DNA from: Dendrolimus kikuchii
Lineage: Eukaryota; Arthropoda; Insecta; Lepidoptera; Lasiocampidae
Reading direction: 5' to 3'
Length of the DNA: 64,000 nucleotides
Assembly (NCBI GenBank): GCA_019925095.2
Contig: CM034412.1
Coordinates: 3,968,001-4,032,000 of the forward strand
The position numbers and the translations under genes were made by a program. Under the pieces are notes generated by a model that made no database searches, was not told the DNA's origin, and saw nothing but the letters and a program-made list of their open reading frames with translations. Positions 30,741 to 45,000 of this stretch are shown piece by piece (position 1 is the first letter of the stretch; each line of letters opens with the position of its first letter).

Positions 30741-31355
30741 AGTATTAATAACTTTGTAGGTAATTATCGAATGTACGACTGTATACCTGTGCAATGCTGG
30801 GTCACGGATCCAAACAGCTGGTCGCTGGTTCGAGAGATTTTGTGTTAAATTGGACTGTAATTTATGGGAGTGAGAGGTGTATCAAATCCTGCACAAAAAT
30901 CAATGAGGTAAAAAGTACCATTACCCTTCGAATCCACCTTCGATGGGGCAACTAAGTCGGCTTCTGAGAATGCACGGCTCTAATAGGTCGTCAGGTGGTA
31001 CTTATTGTCTCTGATTTTTAGCACACACTCACGCCAAAAGCAAGCTCGGCTTATATTTAAAGTTTAATGAAATATAAGGAATTAAATTGAAATATTCACT
31101 CTGGTCATAGGAGAAGAATATTATCTTTTTCCATGTTCTGGTCTGGTCTTTGACCTCTTGTGCCTAGGAGACTGGCTTCACCACCACCAAAGGCGGCATC
31201 GAAAGCCAGCGGCACTTTTGAAACTACCGACATCACGGACAATGTATGTAAGGATTCAACAATACTCATCCTATAAGTGGAAGTAATGTAAATTATTTTG
31301 TAGCTATTATAATAATACGCTTTCTATAGTATTAGTTATTGTTCTGAGATATAGC
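30740..31355. other. 3' flank of the LOX-like gene
   Basis: No AATAAA on the minus strand was seen close to the stop. TTTATT blocks at about 30550 are the first candidates. No other feature is visible. Confidence 0.4.
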
Positions 31356-31478
31356 CTAAGGTCTCTCAAGTCTGCAGCCAAAGACAGCTGCGTAAGTGTC
31401 AGTCAGACGGAGTTGACATGACGCCGCGTTGTTATGGTACTGCTGCTCAGCTACTCTTGCATGAGGATTTATAGCCAC
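31356..31478 (-). CDS. LOX-like exon 9 with stop codon
   Basis: Acceptor AACTTCTTTCAG, 41 codons including TAG (31358-31356). It encodes [20 protein letters not shown], then [20 protein letters not shown]. The V-x-NP ... VAE ... NNAA ... C pattern is the normal C-terminus of lysyl oxidases. It has no ATG and is short, so simple ORF calls miss it. Confidence 0.92.
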   Translation of the reverse strand: MAINPHARVAEQQYHNNAASCQLRLTDTYAAVFGCRLERP

Positions 31479-34400
31479 CTGAAAGAAGTTAAAATACTAT
31501 TTATAATAAACCGGCGAACGCAAATACACGCATTCACAAATATAATCTGAGAGCTGCATACATCCAGTCATAGCTGCGGACAACGGAGAACTGGCTAGCG
31601 CAACGCGGGAGCACCTATATTAATAACTGCTCTACCTCGCTCGCACATAATCCGTCCCGCTCACACATCTTGCTATGTATTACACTAACTGTACGACTTC
31701 ATAAAATTTGTACACAAGGTCACCGTTTCTAAAATAAATAACTTCACTTCAGTTCTCATCAGCACTGGATAGTGAATACTACTCTTTACCATCTGGAAGT
31801 ATTATTTAGCTTTTACCTGTCGTTGTTACAATACAAAATAATTTTATTTCTCACAATCGGAAAGTAAGCTTGAAGTATCTGATCACAGGGATGAAAACTT
31901 TTATTTTCATCTCTGGGAAACGATTTTCCCTGCTGTCAAAAAATTAAAAATTATTCCAGCCATGTCCGAACTTTTTATGCAGCTACCGTTAAATCGTGGA
32001 ATAAAATTGTAATAAAAATAATTATAATGTCAACAATTTCGTAACATGATTTGTATCCTTAGAATTTATTTTTCATTAAATTATCTAATTTTTACATAAA
32101 GAGCTAAATATTTACTATCATCAATGATAAAAAATACTGCTTGGTAAAAGTCACAGAAACAAATGTGTGTGCAGTGCAGTTCATACGCAGTAGAAGTGAA
32201 ACTTAAGAGAATATACTCACAGATAATTAATTCTTCTCTAACTTTTATTAACAGAAATATAATTACTTTAGCCTGCATCCGTCAACATAGTATAATTCAA
32301 AATAAACTTCTTAAGTATCACTTTCAAATTTTCACTGTTTTAGTCTAAAAAATTTTTATTACCATTTTGGTTCAAATTGGACCTATATTTGGACCTACTT
32401 ATGCAAAACAGAACCAATCCACAAACATGCCAAAATTGGGTTAAGGATGCAGAAGACTTTCAAAATGCACCTTCTATCGACTCAATAAACATCATAACGA
32501 GAAAATATAATATACAATATTCTAAATGTTTTTTCCAAAATATAGACATATTTTTTTGTACCCAAAATTTTAATAAAGACGGTTTTTTCTCAAAACTGTC
32601 AGTATGTGGGTTGGTTCATTTTTGCATAAGTAGGTCCATTTAATCATCTGTCTTATTAAATCTCTAATCTGAGCTGCACAGTGTGAAACTCGTATATCAT
32701 TCTCTCGCAGGCTTAGTCCTATAGAATTATGTGTTTTTGTTTTTTTAGTATCGCTTTTTCATTTCATCGAGTTTCAAATCACAACGATTCTGAAGAATTC
32801 TGAAGAAGTTTCACTTAAAAATCCTGGACGTATCATATGTATTAAATTAGTTCATCAGATTCAGACATAGATTTAACACCTGATTTCATTAGAGAAGTAG
32901 TTGTTAGTTTCACTAGTCAGTTCTTATTTACTTTCCTCATATTAGAAATGAAAAACAGATTGTTAACCTCGGGTGAAAGACCTAAGGCACTCGAACTATC
33001 AGCGCCCTCGTTACGCCTTCGCGTCAAATATCTCATGCCTAAATAGGTCACTTTCATCCCTCGTGTAACAATCTACTTTACACACTGTCATGGTGCATAA
33101 AAATGAGCTTATTTCGACACAGTTTTCATTAATGATAGCTTAAATTTTTTTAAACTGCTACGATATTTTGTGTCCCGTGTTATTTTTTTTTATTGCAGGA
33201 GTTCAGCAGACAGGCAGACGGCCCACTAGATGGAAAGCGGTTACCATCGCCTATGGACATTTGCAACAACAAAGGTGCTACAAATGCGCTGCTGCTCTCT
33301 TAAAGGAGACTGGAACCTGGTCACTAATGCCGGAACACAACACAAGGTTGTTATGGCGGCATACTCTAGACCAGGGGTGGTCGCCATCCAGTCGAGCAAA
33401 TACTCTACCACCTGGCTGTGGGTTGTTTAGTCGCCTCTTACGACAGGCCGCCGGGCCGCAGGAAATTGTATTCTTTCTCCGTTCCTGCACGGATAAGGAT
33501 ATTCGTTATATTACTTCAAATCTGGTTGATTTCGACACACCTCTATGCTGGGCAATTGCCTAGATTATATGGACTTAGTTTCTTTGTAATTATAATATGT
33601 TTTTATATTATATGTAAAAAAACCGTATTAAGTTTTTATGTAATTAAAATAAAGCTCCTGCATAGAGTTTGACACGCAGCGTAGCCGCGGGGCAACTTCT
33701 AGTAATATATTAAAAATTTAAGCGAGCAAGTCCGTACTGAAAATTGTAGTAATAATAAAAACTCTTCATTTATACCTTGAACCTGTAGTCTCCAGGCACA
33801 ACATCGGTGACATCAACCCACTGGCAGTCAATGTTGTACTGGTAGATATCTGAACAATTCACTGATACACCTGGAAAAGATCTACGGTCATATTGTGGCG
33901 AATGACGGTGGAACCATCTAGTTAGTTTAAGAACTTTTAGAAAAAGCTAGAAAATTCGGGAAGGAAAGGACAAGGACGCATATATTTTAGAAAGGGATAG
34001 ACGATGAACGAATGTTCTAGAACAGAAAGTTCAGGAAGGAAAAGACAGAGATAGATAGATGTTTAGAAAGGGACAGATAGTAAATAAAAGAATAACGAAA
34101 TTATGGGTTCTAGAAGATTCTTCCGGGTATATAAGTAGCGTAAGGCGCGCCTACCGAGCAGTTTAGAATTGAGTTCAGTTCAAGACAGCGAAGCGACAAG
34201 TGTGATACGGAAGACTTGGAAGAGAAGTTTAATAGAAGACAGGGACGAGTTAAGTGGTGAATTTAGTGACAAGTCTAGTGGACAGTTAAGTGAAGGAGGA
34301 AGTGTAGCGTAGTTCGAGATGCGAGCTACACGTGTTAATATTGGAGGTGAGCACTGCAGTAGCAGGGGGTGGTCTACGTAGTATCGGCGACGGTATTATG

Positions 34401-37400
34401 AGTGAGACACCTGATCATCGGGACAGTGCATCGTTAGTCGTGCGTATAGGGGCAACCCTGCGGAGAGGTACTACGTGTGGCTGTGTAAGTCAATAACGGC
34501 GTTACTTAAAAGAATTGGTGTTTTCTTCCAATCCCAAGTGCGTACCCCCGCTTGCACGCAACAATATTCATATTGGAGCAAGTCTGTAGGCTACTTTAAG
34601 AACCTTAAAGAAGCTTACAAACTTACTCCAATATGAACAACTCATCACCATATATGCGTGACACGACCTATATCTGTAAGATTGTCGCAGATCAAGCCCC
34701 AACATTAGATAGAAATTATTTCAAGCTGACTAGTTTCAACTGACTTTTAAATATGTCGGGCATGATAACAAAATTACAGTCCTTATAGTTACAATTACGT
34801 TAATCTGACCCTCGCAGATTCAAGTCCAGTATTGGTTGCCATTCAAATACCTCATTGAAATGAAACTACTTATCTCGATTTCTAATAAATAGAAGAGAAG
34901 AAAGAAGAAAGATAGAAACGTTTATTTGTCAAAGGCGACACACACAAAATATATACTACATACTTTTTTTATTGTTACCCTGCTTTATATTGCTTTAAAT
35001 AAAATCTAAAAATAAACTATATATATAAACTTAAATTAAAGTATAAAATCTAGTTCTAGACCGCTGTCAGTCGGAGACGTGCCCAAAAGACTGGCCACAT
35101 TGCCTCTCTGAATGGCAATGCCGATGCGCTGTCCGAGGTATAAACCAGTCTTTTGGTCACATACTACATACTAATGTGAGAGGCACTGATTCCCGAAACA
35201 CAGGCTTCATGCTTAGCTCGGGAGTTAGGGACTTTTATAAGTTATTGTATCAAAATTTTTTCGGCAATAAAGATTTTTTATTTATTATTATTGTATGTCT
35301 TTCAAGACCACGGGCCATAAAAATGGCCCGGACATTTGGAGGGCTTGCGTGGGGCTATGGGAAGGCCAACACGTAGAGGCCCTTTGACAAATTTAATGTA
35401 AATGTGGCGTGATACTGACCGGCAATTATCCCTGTCTACACTATATAGTAATGCACCCAAGGACAAGCCCCGGCCAGTGTAGGACTATTGTGGGAAATGA
35501 GAAGAAAAAGTACCGGAATATTGTGGTGAACTGCTAATGGTACTAGAGGTCTGGGAATATGGGGACTATGGCGTCTGCCCGTCGCAATGTTCGGGGAACA
35601 TGAAAAAATGGGCCGACGGTGTCTCTCGCCACTCCCTGCATGGGCCCCAAAAATGCCATAGAAGACAGGGCCAACATGGTTGTGAGTTATTATTATTTTT
35701 ATTATTATATAAGGTTAATAGAGAGTCAATAGCATTTTAAAATTTGTATGCCGCAATTGAATAAATGAGGCTGACACTCAGTATATTGCTGTGCCGAAAG
35801 TTAATGCGACACAGCCCTGATTTTCAGTGCCTACCTCTTTCTTAATTTATAGACATCACATTGAGCCCCTTATAAGAAATATAGTCTGTTAGATATTAGT
35901 ATTAGATATACGTATGCATTTATTATTAAAAATAAGAAGAACATTATATACATATATTATACTATTTGATCCGACAAACTTCGTACCGCCTCAGAATCAA
36001 AAAATAACAAACGTTGATTTCTGAACGACGGGACGAACATCAAATGTTTGACATTCAAAACAAAAAAAAACTTCACTTTTAAATTTAATTTGATTTCTTA
36101 ACGACTTTTAAATTTAATTTATTTCTAAACGACGGGACGAACATCAAATGTTTGACAGGTAGGAATAGTTTCTAAGGGAAAGCGAAATTGTTGTTTTTAC
36201 TATATTCCAACCATTTTTTCATATTTAATCACCTTTTAAACCTTCTTTGGACTTCCATAAATAATTCAAAACCAAAATTAGACAAAACAGTCCAGCAGTT
36301 CTCGAGTTTTAGCAAGACTACCCAACAGCAATTGATTTTTATATATGTATATAGATATTAACCAAAATGAATAAGAAAATGGTATTGTTACACGCCGACA
36401 AAAGTGAATGCACACCTGCAGTTTATTACCTTTCCGGCTTTGGACTTCTTTTGTTTACTTTGTGTTTAAAAATGTGTAATTAGAAAAACCACCTATTGTG
36501 TATTGTAATCCTTTATGATGGTCGTTAGCCAGGTGTAATTCTTGGAAAATTCAGTTCAGTTTAGTATAAAACAATGCCCGAACGGAAGGGTGAGGCAGTC
36601 AAGCGACGATTACGGTACGAGCAAGACGTGTGTACATTCGATAAGCTATATAGTGACGGACTTTACGCGTGTTATTAAATCGTGCATCACGTTTGTACTG
36701 GTTGCGTCCAGTTATATTTGTACCTGTGTTATACGTGTTTGTATAGTTCTAATAAATTCTATAGTAATTCCAAAGGCATTTTTAATTCGAGTCCCGCACT
36801 CGTAACAGTAACATATGGTACATATATCTATCTATACATAAATAATTATAGGTAAATGGCTATATACACAACATACATGATTATATTTATAATCCCAGCT
36901 TCGATAGTAAGTATATTCATGAATACCTGATGTTGGCTAGATACACAAATCGTGCTAAGCTAATTTTTTTAAATATATACAGTGTGATATGCAACATGTA
37001 TATATATCACATAATTGATTAAACATATAAGTACAGTACAGTAAATGTACCTTGATCCCCGTAATTCTTGCAAGAATATTTCTTTTCAACTCCAGGTAGA
37101 CAAGTGTTATCTTCTAAACAGAACGAGGCTTTATGACCTTCAGCAACTTTTCTTCCTGATGCGTCTAAGACGTCGAAACTAGCGAACACTTCCATGCTGT
37201 GGTAGTGCCTGCAAAAAACATCAAAATACTTTACGAAAAATCGAGTATTAATATATAGATAAAGATTCATTATCTGAGTGACATTAATGAAATAAAGTGA
37301 GTTAGAGATATTAACTTACATATGACATAGATGCCACTGCCAAAGGTGCTTAGGTAGATAGGGTCTGAATTCATCGTTTCCAATATTCAACGATGACGCC

Positions 37401-39036
37401 GTAAAACGAAGTAAGCGTCGTGTTTCAAATTGCCAGTCAGGGTTTGTTTTTTGAATCTGAAAGATTGGGTTTTAAAATAAATTGGCGTTTCCAACGTTTA
37501 CGTCTTATTTAGGAAGTCATTGTAGTACCCGTGCGTAGAACGTTTGCCGATAGCCTCATGATGTCACGTGTCGATGGTCAAGTAGGGTTGACAAAAAAGG
37601 TTATATAGATAGTTATTGCAATAAATTTATTATTGTAGATACTTTACATAAGTATATACAATAATAGTAAGTAATACAATGCAGTAATAGTAAGTAGTCT
37701 ACGGCAAACCTTCTGCGCGCGGCTTATACATCGTACTCTCGTAAGAGAGTAGTCTGTTCCTTGCCATAAAGCGAAGTATTGATATTGTTACAATCTAGGT
37801 TCCGACAAAAACAAATTCCACTCCTAATCTATAAAGGCACATTTTATTACCTGTCGGCATTTGAACTAATTGTAATCCTTTTATGATCGTCTTCTTTTGT
37901 TCACTTATTTATTGGCATACGTTTCTAATTATCGTGGAGAACAGCCTATTGTTCTATTGTACTCGTTTACGGCCGCTTGCAGCCAGGTGTGGCGGATTAC
38001 AAATTACAAGCTAATTCTAGGAAATTGTGTCGACGATTGCTGGGCGGGCACATGCATTTGTGAAGTATAAAACGACGGCCTGGTTGAGCGAGGAGGCAGT
38101 TGAGCGAGAACGTTGAGTGACGTGTGAACATTCGGGAATTTAATATTGACGGACGTTACGTGTTTTATTGAATTACTACCTTCTGCTTTACGTTTGGATT
38201 TGTTGTGTTCGGTTATATTTGTACCTGTGTTATACGTGTTTGTATAGTTCTAATAAACTCTATAATAATTCTAACGGCATTTTAATTCGAGTCCCGCAAC
38301 TCGTAAGAATATTATGAAATAATAAATCGGCAAGTTACGCTGTTGTTATGGGTAACAGTTCTGGGATGATCGCAGACACTCAGACCATAGTCCACCATAG
38401 TTCGTTTACGAAATTTACCATGGGACCTTTGTGTACCAGTGCGTTAAGTAGGCAAAAGCTTACACCACTCAGGCTGGTTCCTATATTTTGCCGACCGTTC
38501 TTTTCCCTTACTAAAGGTTAAAATTTGACATATTTAAGCTCCATACATCTAATGTCAAAATTCAACCAATGGTAGGTCAACTGAATAAATAGTAAGATAT
38601 TTTGTTGGCATCCTAAGTTTATGACAGCTAATATATATTTAGAGGAGATATTATAAAGCTACAGTTGTAGTAATTTCTCGTATAATAATGTCATAATTTA
38701 ATAGATTAAACATACATACATACATACATAACTTCACGCCAGTTTCCTTGCGGGGTAGGCACGAACAACAGAGCGCCATTTAGGCTTATTCTTACACACC
38801 TCACTTGCTTCTTTCACATTCATAACTCTTGTCATGCACGCTCGTCTGTTCTTAAGGCTCCTGACATCATCTTCTGCTAGTACAGTTAATAGATTATGTT
38901 AGATATTGAGAAACAATACCTATTTTAAGGCAGATGATTATTGATCTGTTGCAGTGGATAACAAGGATTAGTTAATGGATACGATACTGATATATTTACT
39001 AAACATTCTGGTGGTATTTGTAACAGGTATTACAAG

Positions 39037-39097
<61 letters not shown>

Positions 39098-42000
39098 TTA
39101 TGTATTTATTGTTAAAAAGTAAGTAGTTCGTACTATATGTTAATTATAATACCACCACCGCCATTATCATCTCAATTAATTCCTGGGGTTGTCTGGAAGT
39201 GATCGCTTTATAGCGATAAGACCGCCCTTTGTACATAACTAGATATAGTCTTTAAGTTCATTTTCATATTACCTGGCTTCACGCGCCGCTTATGCTGAAA
39301 ATTTCTTGAAACTACCGTCAATTAAATGTTCGCAATCTAAAATGTGCAGCAACTTGTAATACCTGTTACAAATACCACCAGAATGTTTAGTAAATATATC
39401 AGTATCGTATCCATTAACTAATCCTTGTTATCCACTGCAACAGATCAATAATCATCTGCCTTAAAATAGGTATTGTTTCTCAATATCTAACATAATCTAT
39501 TAACTGTACTAGCAGAAGGTGATGTCAGGAGCCTTAAGAACAGACGAGCGTGCATGACAAGAGTTATGAATGTGAAAGAAGCAAGTGAGGTGTGTAAGAA
39601 TAAGCATGAATGGCGCTCTGCTGTTCGTGCCTACCCCGCAAGGGAACTGCCGTGAAGTTATGTATGTATGTATGTATGTATGTATGTATATATACAAAAT
39701 TAAATAGATATATAAATGTTTATAGATAAATTTAAATATATTCCAACGACAGGTAGTATTTTGTTCGCGTTCCAAAGCTGTATAGCCTTAACGGTAAAAG
39801 AATTGTTGTAGAAATTTAATTGACGGTATTTTACAGTAATTTATAGTATTTAAGCGGTGTGTTAGGCGAGAGAAACAGTTGTTTTTCCAAGAACCAAAAT
39901 AACTAATAAGCGTGTTAAATTAAAAAAAAAACTAGAAATTAAGTTGTAAAAAAGAGTATGGAACTCGAGTCCGTAGACTTGTTAATAATAATTTTAAAAA
40001 AATATATAGTTTCACGTAGCAGTTAAGATAGCAGTATATAGTCTTAAGTTTAATCTTAAATTAATTAAGCAACAATTACACCTAGAGTACAACACTTTTC
40101 GTCTTATTTTGTACTCCCCTCCAGAGGTTGAGCCTAGCTCCCACTGCGATGGAGTCATGGGCTCTCGCCAGTGGTGAGTCACCCTATACAACGGTGTAAC
40201 ATCATCGACGCACCCCACTTAAATATACTCCCACTTGTGGCTATGAAAAGATTTAATAGAAGTATTCTTTCTCATGTTTCTGTGATTACGATATATGTGT
40301 GTTTATTGATTTATTAGGTTATGGTGTTTGAAAGAGAAGAAACCAGAACGAATGCAAGGATAATGATCGATGATGTTATGCTGGAGCAAGTGAATGAGTT
40401 TGTATATCTTGGATGTGCTTTTAGCAGGGATGGAAGGTACACCTCTGGTATAGAAAGAAGAGTGAATTTGGGGAATAGTGTGAATGGAGCGTTAGGTAAA
40501 CTTCTAGGCGCTAAGAACCTCAGCCAGAAGGCCATACACAACGCGGTGCTGGTACTTACGCTCACGTATGGAAGCGAGAGTTGGGTATGGAAGAGAGAGC
40601 ATGAAAGTAGAGTAAACGCGGTCGAGATGCGAGCACTGCGCAAAATCTGCGGAGTGACACTCCCGGACCGCGTTCGTAATACCGAAGTAAAAAAGAGAGT
40701 TGATCTAAAAGAGAGTGTCGGGGTGAAGGTAAGGAAAGGAATGCTCCGGTGGTTCGGGCATGTGGAAAGAATGCATGATGAAAGAATGACTAAACAGATA
40801 TACAATGCAAAAGCGGATGGATGCAGAAGTCGTGGAAGGCCACGACATACCTTCCATGATCAAATTGATCGTGTACTAGCAGAAGGTGATGTCAGGAGCC
40901 TTAAGAACAGACGAGCGTGCATGACAAGAGTTATGAATGTCAAAGAAGCAAGTGAGGTGTGTAAGAATAAGCCTAAATGGCGCTCCGTTGTTCGTGCCTA
41001 CACCGCAAGGGAACTGGCGTGAAGTTATGTATGTATGTATGTATTGATTTATTATGCGAAGTTTCGAGCACGTTTACAACAGGAACTATCAAATAATATA
41101 CAATATATTCGACTATTGGTAATTGTACCTCGTAAGCAGATTTGCTAAGACAATTCTCCTCCATAGCACATTGGAGTTGAAACATTATGACATCTTGAAG
41201 ATGTGCAGTTCGTTCTATCGTCGTGACATCTAGAGCCAAGTCTGCTAATGTATGCGTACATACTACTGCTGCGACATGACCTGAAAAACAACATCTAGTA
41301 TCCATGTAATACTTATATTAGGCGGATCAACAAAATAGATGCAACACCAAGCTCCTCAGCATAATAATATACCTACCACCTTTCATTTCCTTCTAAAACT
41401 TCATTACTTCCCAATAGTATATTTTGTATGACGACCAAAATTTATAATAAACTAGTAAGAACTAATGTTTTTTTTTGCAGGGTTCAGCAGGTAGAAAGGC
41501 AGACGGCCCACCTGATGGAAAGCGGTTACCATCACCTATAGACATTTGCAACACCAAAGACGCTACAGATGTGCTGCTGCTCTCTAAAGGGAGACTGGAG
41601 CCTGGGCACTAATGCCGGAACATAAGTCAAGGTTGTTATGGCGGTACACTCTAGATCAGGGGTGTAGCTATCCAAATCGGCAAATACTCTATTATCTGGC
41701 TGTGGGTTGTTTTGTCGTCTCTTAAGATAAGAGTGATGAAAGGCCATTCTCACTTCGACTTTGGTCGGATGCATATGTCACAAAAGCTCTCTAGGGTGGC
41801 TAATTATTTTGCGAGAATTATAACTTATAATTAATTGTACTTTAGCTCAGAAGTCAAGTAAAAAAGTGCTCAAAGTTCGACGTGTTTATCCCGTATAAAA
41901 ATTGTAAATCCCGCACGAACATTTTGTATTTCAATAGATACATCCAAATGTGTAGTGTCAATTCGTCTAAACATAAGCTGAGTTCAAGCAAATAACAGCC

Positions 42001-45000
42001 TGCCTGCTACAAAGTGAATTTGCGTTGAGGCGAGCCACGTCCGGCCAAACAGATGGCTCGGGAGATTCATGTCCTAAGCAAATGTGCATTTGGTAAATTG
42101 AAGGACATTTGTACTCGTACTTTGATACATTGGGTACAGCGATATTTTTTATTTGCTTTGTTTTGGAAGCCTTTTATCTTTGAGAGGTATTCGAACTTAT
42201 GCATTGATTGTATTAAGTGATTGTTGGAGTCAGAACAAAAGAAGGCGTTAATAGGATTAGAAACCGTATCCTGACGCCACAGTAAAAAAACACGATCGTC
42301 ATTGTAAAACATCTTCTGTATTTATTAAAACTAGTAGTCGCCCGTGGTCGAAATTCGACCATAATAATTAATGTCAAAAACTATACTTCTATAATCACAG
42401 ATTTCGAAATACATTAAATGAATTAAAAAACATTACACACATACATACATACATAACTTCACGCCAGTTCGCTTGCGGAGTAGGCACGAACAACAGGGCG
42501 CCATTTAGGCTTATTCTTACACACCTCACTTGCTTCTTTGACATTCATAACTCTTTTCTTCTCATTCATTACACACACTACCATGTATTTGACACATACA
42601 CGCATATATACTCCTTTGTTTAAAGTTAAAGTCAAATTAACAGTGTAGCCTTGGCGAAATCTGTGATTATAGAAGTTGTAGTCTTTAAACAACAAATCAT
42701 TATGATCGCATTTCCACCACGGGTGACCACTAGTTACCTATATATACATATAATAAAACTGTAGAGGTCGAATTTCTGTACAATGAAAAAAGTGCTAAGA
42801 ACCAAGTCAGGGGGATGTAAGAAGTGAAATAGTGTTTGTACGGGCTAATCTTCGAAACGACTGGACCGATTTAAATGAAATTTTGTACAGTGGTAGCTTA
42901 TATGGTTCCCGTGGGATAGTTAAAAATAACTTTAATTAATTAAACAGCTTATTATACAACTTATGTACCTAATTAAGTATTGATATTGCCGGTATCATCA
43001 TACAATAAAACAATTTATACATTAAAATGACGAGATTTCGCAAAAAAGTAAAACCTTACAAAAACAGTGTCTAGCATAGCGTATTTCATCATCATCATAT
43101 TAATTAAACTAGATGGCGCTGATAGTATGCTACATCGCGATCGTGACGCGGACGAAGTCGCGGGCATCAGCTAGTTATTAATAAACATTCCTAATACTTC
43201 CTAAAGCATAACATCCGTGCAGGAACGGAGAAAGAATACAATTTCCTGCGGCCGGGCGGCCTGTCGTAAGAGGCGACTTAACAACCCACAGCCAGGTGGT
43301 AGGGCATTTGCCCGACTGGATGGCTACCACCCCTGGTCTAGAGTATGCCGCCATAAAAACCTTGAGTTGTGTTCCGGCATTAGTGACCAGCTTTGATGTT
43401 GCAAATGTGCATAGGCGATGGTAACCGCTTTCGATCAAGTGGGCCGTGTGCATGCCTGCTGAACTCCTGCAATAAAAAAATAAAAAAAGGCTTGGTGAAA
43501 TCTGTGATTATAGAAGTAGTCTTTGGCAACAGAACTTTAATAATGTTCAAACTTATAATTTAAATTAATTATGGTCGAATTTCGACCACTAAGCGACCAC
43601 TAGTACCAATTAATACAGGAAGAAAAACCCGAAAAAATTAAATTAATTAAACTATTTTTTAGTAATTTTTTACTAGTCTCCCTTAAGAGAGCAGCAGCGC
43701 ATTTGTAGCAGCTTTGATGTTGCAAATGTCCATAGGCGATGGTAACCGCTTTCCATCAAGTGGGCCGTCTGCCTGTCTGCTGATCTCCTGCAATAAAAAA
43801 AAAACAATGTCGATTTGTAACTTTGCTTATATAATCAAAGTTTGTTTTGTATTGGTTTTTGGGTTACAGTGTAGTTCAATACTATACTTAATTTTCTTAT
43901 TATATTAATGTAACTTTAATTGATTGTAATCTGTTTGTATACTATATAAAAGAAAATAAATTTAAAAAAAGTGCCTGAGATAGATATGTTTGAAGAAAAC
44001 GAATTTTTAGTGAGTCGTTGCTGAGGAGTTTCTTGCCGCTTCTTCTCCTTATACAACGATAACACACTGTGAAGCGGTGTACATAGAATAGGGACCAGAT
44101 TCAAAGTTTAACTTTAAGATCTTCAAAAAATATTCTCTTGTGGACTCATTTGAACTAGCTGTTACACGCGACTTCGCCCGCGTGGAATTTAATTTACTTT
44201 GTTTCCTTTCAATTTTTTCCCCTAAAATAAAAGTACCCTAAGTTACTCTTTATAACAACAATGAAAGCTCCGTAAAAATCGGTCCAGCCGTTTAAGAGAT
44301 CAGCCGGAACAAAACAGACAGATAAAAAATTAAAAATTATTTTTTCATATAAGTACCGCTTATACTTTCATATGCATTTAGCAGAAAGCTATTATTTTGA
44401 TATTACAAACAGACGCTTCAATTTTATTTATTTATATAGATAAAAACTTTTGAATTTGAATTTTAAAATTGCTCTCCGATGAACTATCTAGGATTATATA
44501 ACATTGTTATACAAGAACTAAAGTGTTGTATTATACTTTTATTTTCTTACTAGCTGTGCCCGCGACTTCGACCGAGTGGATTTTTTTTCGCGGAACCCTA
44601 ATTTTATAAGTAGCTTAAGTTACTCTTTATAATATCAGCTATCTGCCAGTGACAGTCCCGTCAAAATCGGTCAACATGTTTCAGAGATTAGCCGGAACAT
44701 CCAGACAGACAGACGATAATTCTAAAAATTGCATTTTAGGTATGCCCTCATAACAACCTTGAGTTGTGTTCCGGCATTAGTGGCCAGGTTCCAGTCTTCT
44801 ATTAGAAAGCAGCAGCGCATTTGTAACACCTTTGGTGTTGCAAGTGTCCATAGGCGTTGGTAACCGCTGTCCATCAGGTGGGCCGTCTGCCTGTTTGCTG
44901 AACTTGTGCAATAAAAAAAAATACTCACCAAGTTCTCCAGGGCATGACACGTCACCCAGCTCCTGGTGACGACATAAAAACAGATTTGTCTCATTACCCT

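Larger units (their letters stand above)
38711..39678. repeat. Large inverted duplication: two 328-bp arms around a (TA)n spacer
   Basis: The left arm 38711-39038 and right arm 39351-39678 are complementary over their whole length with no gaps and about seven mismatches by eye. The outer ~180 bp of each arm is an RTE 3' end, antisense on the left and sense on the right. Both arms share a variant (GTGAAAG) that other RTE copies lack (GTCAAAG), so one arm was copied from the other. The 312-bp spacer holds (TA)n and a LINE tail. Confidence 0.9.

Noticed and set aside
39038..39351. Inverted duplication as pure assembly artefact
   Set aside because: The arms differ at about seven positions, which a read-through artefact would not create. 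Long reads are still needed to be certain.
40314..40805. 163-aa minus frame
   Set aside because: Antisense shadow of the RTE frame 40321-41022. The same shadow appears at 17201-17704.
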